Source: Micromonospora sp. WMMD882 (GTDB taxonomy: Bacteria > Actinomycetota > Actinomycetes > Mycobacteriales > Micromonosporaceae). From it: a stretch of 64,000 bases of DNA. A program made the position numbers and the translations under genes. The notes under the pieces are model-generated. The model was given only the letters and a program-made list of their open reading frames with translations, did no database searches and was not told where the DNA came from. Positions 52,437 to 60,434 of the stretch are shown in pieces. The stretch spans positions 1,240,001 through 1,304,000 of the forward strand of contig NZ_CP114903.1 of the NCBI RefSeq assembly GCF_027497255.1. The letters run 5' to 3'. Positions within the stretch are counted from its first letter, which is position 1; every line of letters begins with the position of its first letter.

Positions 52437-52453
52437 ATGACAACCGTTGTCAT
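52437..52453. promoter_or_regulatory. Zur-like box B
   Basis: ATGACAACCGTTGTCAT is a perfect palindrome with eight-base arms and one central base. Its outer parts fit the ATGAxAA...TTxTCAT form of Zur sites. It lies between box A and the MFS gene and could overlap the plus-strand promoter. It may equally serve another Fur-family regulator. Confidence 0.6.
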
Positions 52454-52585
52454 GTAGGCTCCTCGGCGGTCCTCCGGCGGCCCATGCCGTCGGCGATCCC
52501 GGCACGGGCGGGGCGGCCCTGTCCAGGGACGGACCGCGGCCGGCCGGGCAGCCGGGCCGCAGTGACGAACAAGGAGCGACGTTTC

Positions 52586-53812
52586 GTGACAGCAACCTCG
52601 GCGCCCCCCGACCCGACCCGCGCCCGCCGGGGCACGGTGCTGCGGGACCGGGCGTTCCTGCGACTGTGGACCGGGACCACGGCCTCCGGCCTGGCCACCT
52701 GGGCGCTGCCCTTCGTGCTCGGGCTCGCCGTGCTCGACCGGCGGCTCTCCGGCGCCGGCCTCGGCCTGGTCCTGGCCGCCCGGACCGTGGGCTTCCTCGC
52801 CGCGGTGCCGGTCGGCGGGGTGCTGGCCGACCGGCTGTCCCGGCGACGCGTGGTGCTCTGGTCCGGACTGGCCGCGACCGCGGCCAGTCCGGCGCTCGCC
52901 CTCGGACTGGGACGCTCGACCGCGCTGATGGCGGTGGCCGCCGCGGTGATGGGCGCGGGACAGGGCGCCTGCCGGCCCGCGTTCCAGGCGCTCACCGCGG
53001 AGGTGGTCCCCGAGGGCCGCCGACAGGGTGCCAACGCCGCCATCACGCTCGCGGTACGGGTGACCACCCTGGTGGCCCCCGCCTCGGTCGCCCTGCTCGC
53101 CACCGTCGTCGAGGTCGGACCGCTGCTGCTGGGCGTCGGCGGCCTCTGGCTGCTAGCGGCCCTGGTCCCCCCGCGCGGGCGGGCGACGCCGACCGTCGCG
53201 GCCCCCCGGACCGGCTTCGTCACCGAGTTCGTCGAGGGCCTGCACGAGGCCCGCCGGCACCCCTGGTTCCTCGCCGGACTGGCCGCGCTGACCGCGGTCA
53301 TCGCCACCGGCTACTCCGCCACCGGTGTGCTCCTGCCACTGGTCAGCCGCGACCGCTACGGCACCGAGGCGGTGCTGGCCGCGGTGCTGACCGCGTACAC
53401 CGTGGGCGCGCTGGCCGGCGCGGCGCTGGTCGCCCGGTGGCAGCCGGCCGCCCGGGGCTGGAGCGCCCTGGCCGGTCTGGCCGCCTACGGCTTCGCGCCG
53501 CTGAGTCTGCTGCTCGACGTGCCGGCGGCGGTGGTCGTCGCCGCGTACGTGCTGGCCGGAGTCGGCATCGAGGTGTTCAACGTGCCCTGGTTCACCGCCA
53601 TCCAACGGGAGGTGCGTCCGGACCGGCTGGCCCGGGTCTCCGCGCTGGACTTCCTGCTCTCCTACGGGCTGGCCCCGGTGGGGCTGGCGCTGATCGTCCC
53701 TGCGGTGGACGCCTTCGGCGCGCCGGTCGTCCTGGGCTGCTGCGCGGCGGTCTGTTTCCTGGCGCCGGCGCTGGCCGCCCGCGCGCCCGGCGGCCGGGAA
53801 TTCTCCCGGTGA
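52586..53812 (+). CDS. MFS transporter (probable metallophore exporter)
   Basis: A 408-residue major-facilitator protein with 12 hydrophobic segments. The loop 2-3 signature is GGVLADRLSRRRVVLW. It resembles the Enterobactin-exporter-like (EntS) subfamily that exports metal chelators. The GTG at 52586 has AAGGAGC eight bases upstream and gives a normal N-terminus (RDRAFLRLWTGTTASGLATW); the frame is open farther upstream. It overlaps the FecCD gene by four bases (GTGA). Co-transcription with an uptake system suggests export of a chelator and re-import of its metal complex. Confidence 0.87.
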   Translation: MTATSAPPDPTRARRGTVLRDRAFLRLWTGTTASGLATWALPFVLGLAVLDRRLSGAGLGLVLAARTVGFLAAVPVGGVLADRLSRRRVVLWSGLAATAASPALALGLGRSTALMAVAAAVMGAGQGACRPAFQALTAEVVPEGRRQGANAAITLAVRVTTLVAPASVALLATVVEVGPLLLGVGGLWLLAALVPPRGRATPTVAAPRTGFVTEFVEGLHEARRHPWFLAGLAALTAVIATGYSATGVLLPLVSRDRYGTEAVLAAVLTAYTVGALAGAALVARWQPAARGWSALAGLAAYGFAPLSLLLDVPAAVVVAAYVLAGVGIEVFNVPWFTAIQREVRPDRLARVSALDFLLSYGLAPVGLALIVPAVDAFGAPVVLGCCAAVCFLAPALAARAPGGREFSR

Positions 53813-54906
53813 TCCCACGCCAGCTCCCGACCCCGGCCGACGTGGTCACCGCCGCCGGACCCGTCGAACGCCCCGCCGCCACCCCCGCCCTGGTGACGTC
53901 CCTGCTGCTGGTCGCCCTGCTCGTCTCGGTGGTGGCGGTGATCGGCCTCGGCGCGGCGACGGTGCCGCCGGTCGACACCGCCCGCTACCTGTGGGCCGGG
54001 CTCACCGGCGGCGTCATCGACGCCGACGAGGTGACCCGCTACCAGATCATCTGGCAGATCCGCGCCCCCCGGGTGCTCCTCGCCGCCTGCGTCGGCGCCG
54101 GCCTCGGCGTGGTGGGGGTGGCGGTGCAGGCCCTGGTCCGCAACGCCCTCGCCGACCCGTACGTGCTCGGCGTCTCCTCCGGGGCGTCGGTCGGCGCGGT
54201 CGCGGTCACCGTCACCGGTGGCCTCGCCGTGGCCGGCGGCTACGCCGTCTCCGCCGGCGCGTTCCTCGGCGCGCTGGCCGCCACCGCGCTGGTCTTCGTC
54301 GCCGCCCGGGGCCGGGCCGGGCTCACCCCGCTACGGCTCGTGCTCACCGGCGTGGTGCTCTCCTTCGGCTTCCAGGCGATGATGGCGGTGATCGTCTACC
54401 TCGCCCCCAACAGCGAGGCGACCGCCACGCTGCTGTTCTGGTCGATGGGCGGGTTCGGGGCGGCGACCTGGGGCGCGCTCCCGCCGGTCGCCGCGACGGT
54501 GCTCGTCGGCGTCCTGTTGCTGCGCCGGTCGAGCCGGACCCTGGACGTGCTGACCTTCGGGGACGAGACCGCCGCCAGCCTCGGCGTCGACAGCGGACGC
54601 GCCCGTACCGGCCTGTTCGTGCTCACCGCGCTGGTCACCGGGGCGATGGTCGCGGTGAGCGGGGCGATCGCCTTCGTCGGGCTGGTCCTGCCACACCTGG
54701 TCCGGCTCCTGGTCGGCGCGGCCCACGCCCGGGTCCTCACGGTGACGCCACTGGCCGGAGCGCTGTTCATGGTCTGGGTCGACCTGCTCTCCCGCACCGT
54801 GGTCGCGCCCCGCGAGCTGCCGCTGGGCGTGCTCACCGCGCTGATCGGGGTGCCGGTCTTCCTCACCCTGATGCGCCGCCGCGGCTACCTGTTCGGCGGA
54901 CGGTGA
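53809..54906 (+). CDS. FecCD-family ABC transporter permease
   Basis: A 365-residue permease of the iron-siderophore/cobalamin (BtuC/FecCD) type with about ten transmembrane helices. Family blocks include RAPRVLLAACVGAGLG, RNALADPYVLGVSSGASVGA and AFVGLVLPHLVRLLVG. A 40-residue polar N-terminus precedes the first helix. The GTG overlaps the MFS stop. A single permease gene implies a homodimer in the importer. Confidence 0.94.
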   Translation: MIPRQLPTPADVVTAAGPVERPAATPALVTSLLLVALLVSVVAVIGLGAATVPPVDTARYLWAGLTGGVIDADEVTRYQIIWQIRAPRVLLAACVGAGLGVVGVAVQALVRNALADPYVLGVSSGASVGAVAVTVTGGLAVAGGYAVSAGAFLGALAATALVFVAARGRAGLTPLRLVLTGVVLSFGFQAMMAVIVYLAPNSEATATLLFWSMGGFGAATWGALPPVAATVLVGVLLLRRSSRTLDVLTFGDETAASLGVDSGRARTGLFVLTALVTGAMVAVSGAIAFVGLVLPHLVRLLVGAAHARVLTVTPLAGALFMVWVDLLSRTVVAPRELPLGVLTALIGVPVFLTLMRRRGYLFGGR

Positions 54907-54911
54907 CGGGC

Positions 54912-55832
54912 ATGGAGCTGAGCCTGTCCGAGGTCACCGTCGCCGTCGACGGCCGGCGGATCGTCCGGGAGCTGTCCCTGCACGTCGACCGGGGGGAGAC
55001 GGTGGGCCTGGTCGGGCCCAACGGCTCCGGCAAGTCCACCGCGCTGCGCTGCGTCTACCGGGCGCTGCGCCCCACCCGGGGCGTCGTACGGGTCGGCGGA
55101 ACGGACCTGGCCACCCTGTCGCTGCGCGACAGCGCCCGCACGGTGGCCGCGCTCACCCAGGACGGCGGCGCCGACCTGGACTTCACCGTCGCCGAGGTGG
55201 TCGCCCTCGGTCGGGTTCCGCACCTGCGTGGCAACCGGCCGCTGAGCCGGCGCGAACGCGAGCTGTGCGCGTCGGCGATGACCCGGCTCGGCATCGACCA
55301 CCTTGCCGACCGGGGGGTGCTCGGTCTCTCCGGCGGGGAACGGCAACGTGTCCTGGTGGCCCGCGCGCTGGTCCAGGAGCCCGACGTGCTGGTCCTCGAC
55401 GAACCGACGAACCACCTCGACGTACGGCACCAGATCGAGTTGCTGTCCCTGCTGCGGGACGCCGACGTCACCGTGCTGGTGGTGCTGCACGACCTGAACC
55501 TGGCCGCCGCCGCCTGCGACCGGATCGGCGTGCTCGCCGACGGGGCGCTGGTCGCCGTGGGCGCCCCCTGGGAGGTGCTCACCCCGCCCCTCCTCCAGGA
55601 CGTCTTCGGGGTGGCCGCCACCGTCGTCGCCCACCCGCTCACCGGTGACCCGCAGATCCTCTACGCCCTGCGCCCACCGGCCGACCCGCCGGGCCTGCCC
55701 GGCACGCCGACCCCGCCTGGCGTCGCGCCGACCCCGCCTGGCGTCGCGCCGACCCCGCCTGGCGTCGCGCCGACCCCACCTGGCGTCGCGCCGACCCACC
55801 TGGCGTCGCGCCGACCCCGACCGACCCGCTGA
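54912..55832 (+). CDS. ABC transporter ATPase for metal-chelate uptake
   Basis: A 306-residue ATPase. Walker A is GPNGSGKST (about residues 35-43), the Q-loop is in LTQDGG, the signature motif is LSGGERQR and Walker B is LVLDEPTNHLD. The start could be the ATG at 54912 or the GTG at 54903 overlapping the permease stop. The domain ends at about residue 255; the remaining 50 residues are repeats of P-T-P-P-G-V-A encoded by tandem 21-base DNA repeats, and the last unit is one base short, so the final dozen residues (THLASRRPRPTR) come from a shifted frame. This tail is not expected to be needed for ATPase function. Confidence 0.93.
   Translation: MELSLSEVTVAVDGRRIVRELSLHVDRGETVGLVGPNGSGKSTALRCVYRALRPTRGVVRVGGTDLATLSLRDSARTVAALTQDGGADLDFTVAEVVALGRVPHLRGNRPLSRRERELCASAMTRLGIDHLADRGVLGLSGGERQRVLVARALVQEPDVLVLDEPTNHLDVRHQIELLSLLRDADVTVLVVLHDLNLAAAACDRIGVLADGALVAVGAPWEVLTPPLLQDVFGVAATVVAHPLTGDPQILYALRPPADPPGLPGTPTPPGVAPTPPGVAPTPPGVAPTPPGVAPTHLASRRPRPTR
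55707..55810 (+). repeat. Tandem 21-base repeat at the 3' end of the ATPase gene
   Basis: Four complete 21-base units (55707-55727, 55728-55748, 55749-55769, 55770-55790), two of them identical in sequence to the first, are followed by a 20-base unit (55791-55810). Each full unit adds one PTPPGVA heptapeptide. The missing base in the last unit changes the reading frame just before the stop. Copy-number change by slippage would lengthen or alter the tail. Confidence 0.9.
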
Positions 55833-55860
55833 CCCCGACCGAGATGGAGAGCCACCGACC

Positions 55861-56865
55861 ATGACCGCCCACCCGTCGCGCCTGCCCCTGCCGGCCCGTA
55901 CGCTCGCCGCCGGCCTGACCGCCGTCCTGCTGCTCACCGCCTGCGGCGCGGAGGTGGCCGATTCCGCCTCCGAGGCCGGCACGGTGACCGTGCCGCGCTG
56001 CGGCGAGCAGGTGGAGTACCGCACCCCGAAGCGCGCCGTGGTCTACGAGGGCGGCAGCGCCGACAAGCTGTTCGCCCTCGGCCTGACCGAGCACGTGCAC
56101 GGCTACGTGATGCCGCCCGCCAACCCGCCGGTGACCAGCTCACCGTTCGCCGCCGAGTACGCCAAGGTGCGTTTCCTCAGCGACGACCTGCTCAACAAGG
56201 AGCTGGTGGTGCAGGAGCGGGCCGACCTCGTCGTCGCCGGCTGGAACTCCGGCTTCAGCGACCAGCGGGGCATCACCCCGGAGATCCTCGACAGCCTCGG
56301 CATCCAGAGCTTCATGCACACCGAGTCCTGCTTCAACTATCCCGGCTTCCCCGAGCGGGTCACCCCGTTCGAGGGGCTCTACGCCGACCTGGACCGGCTC
56401 GGCCGGATCTTCGGCGTGCCGGAGCGGGCCGAGGAGCTGGTCCGGGACTACCGGCGACGGGTCGACGCGGTGGAGGCCCAGGCGCCTGCCGAACGGCTGC
56501 CGGTGTTCCTCTACGACTCGGGCACCGACCAGCCGTTCACCGCCGGCCGACAGGTGCCGCCCACCGACATCATCGCGTCCGCCGGCGGTCGCAACGTCTT
56601 CGCCGACCTGGACGCCCGGTGGACCCGGGTGAGCTGGGAGGCCGTCGTCCAGGGACGGCCCGAGGTCATCGTCGTGCTCGACTACGGCGACCAGCCGGCA
56701 GCGGACAAGATCGCCTTCCTCAAGTCGTTCCCCGCCACCCGCGACCTGCCGGCCGTGGTGCACGACCGGTTCTTCGTCCTCGACTACAACGAGGGGATCA
56801 GCAGCCCCCGCAACATCGACGGGGTGGAGAAGTTCGCCGCCTACCTGCGCGGCGTCCGCCCCTGA
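55861..56865 (+). CDS. ABC transporter substrate-binding lipoprotein (FecB/BtuF-like)
   Basis: A 334-residue lipoprotein. The signal peptide ends in the lipobox LLLTAC with Cys28. The FecB/periplasmic-binding-protein class III domain follows, with ERADLVVAGWNSGFS, a long central helix, and DIIASAGGRNVFAD. It captures a metal complex outside the membrane and hands it to the FecCD permease. The ATG follows GGAGAGCC; it is the last gene of the plus-strand operon. Related proteins bind hydroxamate siderophores, haem or cobalamin; the ligand cannot be read here. Confidence 0.93.
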   Translation: MTAHPSRLPLPARTLAAGLTAVLLLTACGAEVADSASEAGTVTVPRCGEQVEYRTPKRAVVYEGGSADKLFALGLTEHVHGYVMPPANPPVTSSPFAAEYAKVRFLSDDLLNKELVVQERADLVVAGWNSGFSDQRGITPEILDSLGIQSFMHTESCFNYPGFPERVTPFEGLYADLDRLGRIFGVPERAEELVRDYRRRVDAVEAQAPAERLPVFLYDSGTDQPFTAGRQVPPTDIIASAGGRNVFADLDARWTRVSWEAVVQGRPEVIVVLDYGDQPAADKIAFLKSFPATRDLPAVVHDRFFVLDYNEGISSPRNIDGVEKFAAYLRGVRP

Positions 56866-56912
56866 CCGACGCCACCGGCCGGTGTCGTACCCGTCGGCTA
56901 GGGTCGCCTCCC

Positions 56913-57746
56913 ATGGTGACCGAGACGGACGTCGCGCTGCCCGACGGGCGCGTCCTGCACGTGTACGACACCGGCGGCGACGGTCCGGCCGTCTTCTGGC
57001 ACCACGGCACGCCGAACGTCGGCACGCCGCCGCGACCGCTGCGCCCCCTCGGTGACCGGCTCGGGCTGCGGTGGCTCTCCTGCGACCGGCCCGGCTACGG
57101 CGGCTCCACCCCGCATCCGGGGCGGAGCCTCGCCTCGGTGGCCGCCGACGTCGCCTGCGCCGTCGACGCGCTCGGCGTCGACCGGTTCGCGGTGTTCGGT
57201 CACTCCGGCGGCGGCAGCTTCGCCCTGGCCTGCGGCGCCCTGCTCGCCGAGCGGGTCCTCGGGGTGGTCGCGGTGGCCGCCGTCGCGCCGTACGACGCCG
57301 CCGGGCTGGACTGGTTCGCCGGCATGTCCCCCGCCGGCCGGGCCGGTCTGCGGGCCGCCGCCGCGGGCCGGGCGGCGAAGGAGGCGTACGAGGCGACGAA
57401 CACCGACGGTGATCCCGGCTTCGTGGCGGCGGACTGGGCCGCGCTGGAGGGGGAGTGGGGCTGGTTCGACGAGGTGGTCCGCCCGGCCCTGGCCGGTGGG
57501 CCGGGCGCGATGATCGACGACGACCTCGGCTACGTCGCCCCGTGGGGCTGCGACCCGGCGCAGGTCACCGCGCCGGTGCTCGTGCTGCACGGCGGCGCGG
57601 ACCGGGTGGTGCCGGCCGGCCACGGCGAGTGGCTGGCCCGGCGGTGCCCGTCGGCCGAGTGGTGGCTCCGCCCCGACGACGGGCACCTCTCCGTCCTGCG
57701 GCACGCCGGGCCGGCGCTGGAGTGGCTCCACGAACGCATGCGATGA
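56913..57746 (+). CDS. Alpha/beta hydrolase
   Basis: A 277-residue alpha/beta hydrolase. The oxyanion region is FWHHGTPN, the nucleophile elbow is VFGHSGGGSFAL (Ser in GHSGG), and the catalytic Asp and His are likely in LVLHGGADRVVP and DDGHLSVL. The family is broad (esterase, lactonase, haloalkane-dehalogenase-like). It follows the lipoprotein gene by 47 bases on the same strand and might be co-transcribed, in which case a role in releasing metal from an ester-type chelator is conceivable but unsupported. Confidence 0.85.
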   Translation: MVTETDVALPDGRVLHVYDTGGDGPAVFWHHGTPNVGTPPRPLRPLGDRLGLRWLSCDRPGYGGSTPHPGRSLASVAADVACAVDALGVDRFAVFGHSGGGSFALACGALLAERVLGVVAVAAVAPYDAAGLDWFAGMSPAGRAGLRAAAAGRAAKEAYEATNTDGDPGFVAADWAALEGEWGWFDEVVRPALAGGPGAMIDDDLGYVAPWGCDPAQVTAPVLVLHGGADRVVPAGHGEWLARRCPSAEWWLRPDDGHLSVLRHAGPALEWLHERMR

Positions 57747-57902
57747 CGTCACACCCGGCGCCGGGCAGCCGGGGGCCCGCAGGTGGTCGGGCGGGGTGCC
57801 CAGCTCGGTGGCGGCACACGGAAAGCCCTGCTCACGCCCCTGTCGCCCGGCCCGCCCCGTAAGGAATCATGACCCGGCGGGACGCTGCCGGGAGGAGAAG
57901 TG

Positions 57903-58778
57903 ATGCGGGGTCGGACGGAGCAGGCAGGTGATCGGTTGGCACGCTGGGAGCGGCTGACCGCCGTGCCGTTGACCATACTGTCGGTGCTGTTCCTGGTGCT
58001 GTACGCCGTGCCGATCCTCCGGCCGGACCTGTCGCCGGTGTGGCGGGAGGTCTGCCAGTCGACGGGAGTGGCGATCTGGTTGCTCTTCTGGGGCGACATC
58101 CTGGTCCGTCTGGGCGTGGCCGACGACCGGCGGCGCTTCCTGCGGGAGCACCTGTTCGACCTGGTCGTGCTCCTGCTGCCGCTGCTGCGGCCACTACGCG
58201 CCGTACGGCTGGTCATGGTGGTGTTGAACATCAGCCGGCGGACGGAGACCTGGGCCCGCGGGCGGCTCGCCGTCTACGTCGCCATCACCACCACGCTGCT
58301 GGTGCTGGTCGCGGCCCTGGCGGTGCTCGATGCCGAACGGACTGCTCCGGACGCCACCATCGTCTCCTTCGGCGACGCCCTCTGGTGGGCCACCGTCACC
58401 ATCACCACCGTCGGCTACGGCGACTTCTACCCGGTGACCACCGCCGGCCGGTGGGTCGCGTTGGGGCTGATGATCGGAGGCATCGGTCTGATCGGTTTCG
58501 TCACCGGCTCCCTGGCGACCTGGATCGTGGAACGCGTCTCCGCCTCGGCCGGGCGTCCGACGACGGCGACCAGCGAGGACGTGGCGGCGCTGCGGGCCGA
58601 GATCGCCGCGCTGCGGTTGCGCCTGGACGCGGACGCCGCCGGTGCGCAGCCGCCGTCGACCGGCCGGTCAGCCGGGCGTCCGGCCCAGCAGCGAGCTGAC
58701 CCGGGTGGCCAGGGCGACGGAGGCGTCGATCTCGACCTTGCGGATGGACACGCTCTCCACGTTGAACCCGAACGGTGA
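57903..58778 (+). CDS. Voltage-gated-type K+ channel protein
   Basis: A 291-residue ion channel with about six transmembrane segments. The selectivity filter TTVGYGDFYP (GYGD at residues 171-174) precedes the last helix. The arginine-containing S4-like segment is RPLRAVRLVMVVLNISRR. A short coiled coil (DVAALRAEIAALRLRLD) follows the pore. The last 37 residues are encoded on DNA that is also the 3' end of the convergent MTHFR-like gene, so they are probably not conserved. The ATG at 57903 and a GTG three bases earlier share GGGAGGAGA. Confidence 0.88.
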   Translation: MRGRTEQAGDRLARWERLTAVPLTILSVLFLVLYAVPILRPDLSPVWREVCQSTGVAIWLLFWGDILVRLGVADDRRRFLREHLFDLVVLLLPLLRPLRAVRLVMVVLNISRRTETWARGRLAVYVAITTTLLVLVAALAVLDAERTAPDATIVSFGDALWWATVTITTVGYGDFYPVTTAGRWVALGLMIGGIGLIGFVTGSLATWIVERVSASAGRPTTATSEDVAALRAEIAALRLRLDADAAGAQPPSTGRSAGRPAQQRADPGGQGDGGVDLDLADGHALHVEPER

Positions 58779-59648
58779 CCCGAGCCGTCGACAGAATGCC
58801 GTGAGCTCACGGGCGTTGGTCAGGCACTGCTCGTACGACTCGGTGAGCGGGTCCTCGGCGTGCCGCAGGGCGTTGGCCAGCCAGCGCGGCACGGCCACGC
58901 CCAGCCAGGTGAGGAAGGCCAGGGTTTTCAGCGAGCCGCACACCGACAGGGTGAAGACGACCGGCCGGGGCGCGACGCCCCGTTCCCGGCAGGCGTAGTG
59001 GTAGTCCGACACCGTGCTCTTCGCGGCGTCCACGTCGTAGACCACCTGGGAGACGAAGAAGTCACAGCCCTGCTCCTGCTTGGCCAGCATCCTAAGGTGC
59101 TCGTCCCCGGCCCGGGTGTGGCGTTCGGGGATGACCACTCCGCCCAGGGGCAGCTCCGGCCGGGTCGCCCGACGCAGCTCGTACGCCCGGGGCAGGGTGG
59201 TGTGGACCTCTTTGGCGCGGGAGGACGCGCCCACGAAGACGGTCGCCACCCGGGCCGGCTCGGTCTGCCGCAGCCAGGACCGCAGCTCGGGCTCCGGGTA
59301 CTTGCCGACACAGCGGTAGATGACGGCGGGGCGGTCCCACCCGGTCAGGTGCCGGGCCTGGAACTCCGCCGGGTCCATCGTCGGCAGGTACGGGAAGGGG
59401 CGCTCGGCCGGGTTGCGGTCGCTCTCGTCGGCGATGTCGTAGAGCACCAGGGCGTCCACGTCCAACGGCGTCAACCGGGCCAGGGTGACCCGGGCGATCT
59501 GCTCGACCTCCGCCTCGGTGGCGCTGCGCCGGGGCGGGGTGAGCCCGAACAACAGCAATCCACGTCGGCTCTTCGCGAGCATGTCGCCCACCGCGTCGAC
59601 GGGGAGTTCCGCTTCCGGCGCCTCCGGACGATCTGGCATGTCGGGCAC
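58668..59648 (-). CDS. Methylenetetrahydrofolate-reductase-like protein
   Basis: A 326-residue protein with MTHFR (TIM-barrel) features: LLLFGLTPPRR, VLYDIADESDRN, GGVVIPERHTRAGDE and GCDFFVSQVVYD. It is recognised as a distinct actinobacterial MTHFR-like group, as its flavin/folate residues differ from MetF; whether it reduces methylene-tetrahydrofolate is not settled by sequence. The GTG at 59648 and the ATG at 59639 are both possible starts, neither with a good ribosome site. Its 3' end overlaps the K+ channel gene by 111 bases. Confidence 0.75.
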   Translation of the reverse strand: MPDMPDRPEAPEAELPVDAVGDMLAKSRRGLLLFGLTPPRRSATEAEVEQIARVTLARLTPLDVDALVLYDIADESDRNPAERPFPYLPTMDPAEFQARHLTGWDRPAVIYRCVGKYPEPELRSWLRQTEPARVATVFVGASSRAKEVHTTLPRAYELRRATRPELPLGGVVIPERHTRAGDEHLRMLAKQEQGCDFFVSQVVYDVDAAKSTVSDYHYACRERGVAPRPVVFTLSVCGSLKTLAFLTWLGVAVPRWLANALRHAEDPLTESYEQCLTNARELTAFCRRLGSPFGFNVESVSIRKVEIDASVALATRVSSLLGRTPG

Positions 59649-59797
59649 AGTAGTCGAACGACCACCCGTCGGGGCGCCCGACGGCCGGGACGTCGGTGCC
59701 GCGCCCTCGGCCCGGTCTGCGTGGTGGCGCGGCGGGACCGGGACGGAGGGCGGGAAATCTGATTTCCCGCCGGCGGGCCGTCGGTGACAATGCGGGG

Positions 59798-60337
59798 GTG
59801 GATCATCAGGCCCTGGTGCGGCTGAGTAAGCGGATGTCCCTCGCGCTGCGGCACGAGCCGGGCCGCTTCGGTCTCGTCCCCGACCGGGGCGGGTGGGTGC
59901 CGGTCGACGCGCTGCTGTCCGGGCTGCGGATGAGCCGTGCCAACCTGGACGCCGTGGTCACCGGCAACGACAAGCAGCGCTTCGCCGTCGAGTGGGGACC
60001 GGACGGGGTGGAGCGGATCCGGGCCAGTCAGGGACACTCCATCCCGGTCGACCTCGGGCTCATCCCGGCGACGCCACCGGACCGGCTGTACCACGGCACG
60101 GGACGGGCGGCGCTGACGTCCATTCTGGACACCGGTCTGCGTCGCGGCGAACGCCACCACGTGCACCTGTCGCCAGATGTCGACACCGCCCGACGGGTGG
60201 GCGCCCGACGGAGCGGCCCGGTGGTGGTGCTCACCGTCGACGCGGCGGCCATGACGCGGGACGGTCATCTCTTCTTCCGCAGCGCCAATGGTGTCTGGCT
60301 GACCGACAGGGTGCCGGCGGCCTACCTGACGCCCTGA
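59798..60337 (+). CDS. kptA: RNA 2'-phosphotransferase (Tpt1/KptA family)
   Basis: A 179-residue KptA protein. The N-terminal winged helix (LSKRMSLALRHEPGRFGL...GWVPVDALL) and the catalytic ART-like domain (YHGTGRAALTSIL; HVHLSPDVDTARRVG; FRSANGVWLTDRVPAAYL) are complete. It removes a 2'-phosphate from RNA using NAD, a step of tRNA splicing in eukaryotes; bacteria lack that pathway, so the physiological substrate is unknown. The GTG at 59798 is the only start that fits the conserved N-terminus. Convergent with the pirin gene across a strong terminator. Confidence 0.93.
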   Translation: MDHQALVRLSKRMSLALRHEPGRFGLVPDRGGWVPVDALLSGLRMSRANLDAVVTGNDKQRFAVEWGPDGVERIRASQGHSIPVDLGLIPATPPDRLYHGTGRAALTSILDTGLRRGERHHVHLSPDVDTARRVGARRSGPVVVLTVDAAAMTRDGHLFFRSANGVWLTDRVPAAYLTP

Positions 60338-60375
60338 CCGGGCGCGGCCCCGCCGCCGTACCGGGCGTCGGTGGA

Positions 60376-60418
60376 CGTGCCGGACCCGACCGGGGTCGCC
60401 CCGGTCGGGTCCGGCACG
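60376..60418. terminator. Bidirectional 20-base hairpin terminator
   Basis: A perfect 20-base stem (60376-60395 with 60399-60418) and a 3-base loop lies between the convergent KptA and pirin genes, 38 and 16 bases from their stop codons. Confidence 0.8.
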
Positions 60419-60434
60419 GTGTCCGCGGCCCGGG

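Larger units (their letters stand above)
52272..52585. other. Divergent control region of the metallophore-like locus (314 bases)
   Basis: The gap between the methyltransferase and MFS genes has a less GC-rich centre (about 52340-52460) with two palindromes described separately, one nearer each transcription unit. The rest, about 52460-52585, is GC-rich leader of the MFS gene; an open frame runs through it but no good start is found before the GTG at 52586. Confidence 0.6.

Noticed and set aside
52272-52585. IdeR/DmdR iron box in the metallophore control region
   Set aside because: No TTAGGTTAGGCTAACCTAA-like sequence; the palindromes present fit Zur or another Fur-family protein better.
55861-56865. 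Lipoprotein considered as a cobalamin-binding BtuF with the PduX-like kinase indicating cobalamin salvage
   Set aside because: No cobalamin biosynthesis gene or riboswitch-like leader is seen, and the DUF364/PLP/methyltransferase set does not belong to that pathway; it remains a weaker alternative.
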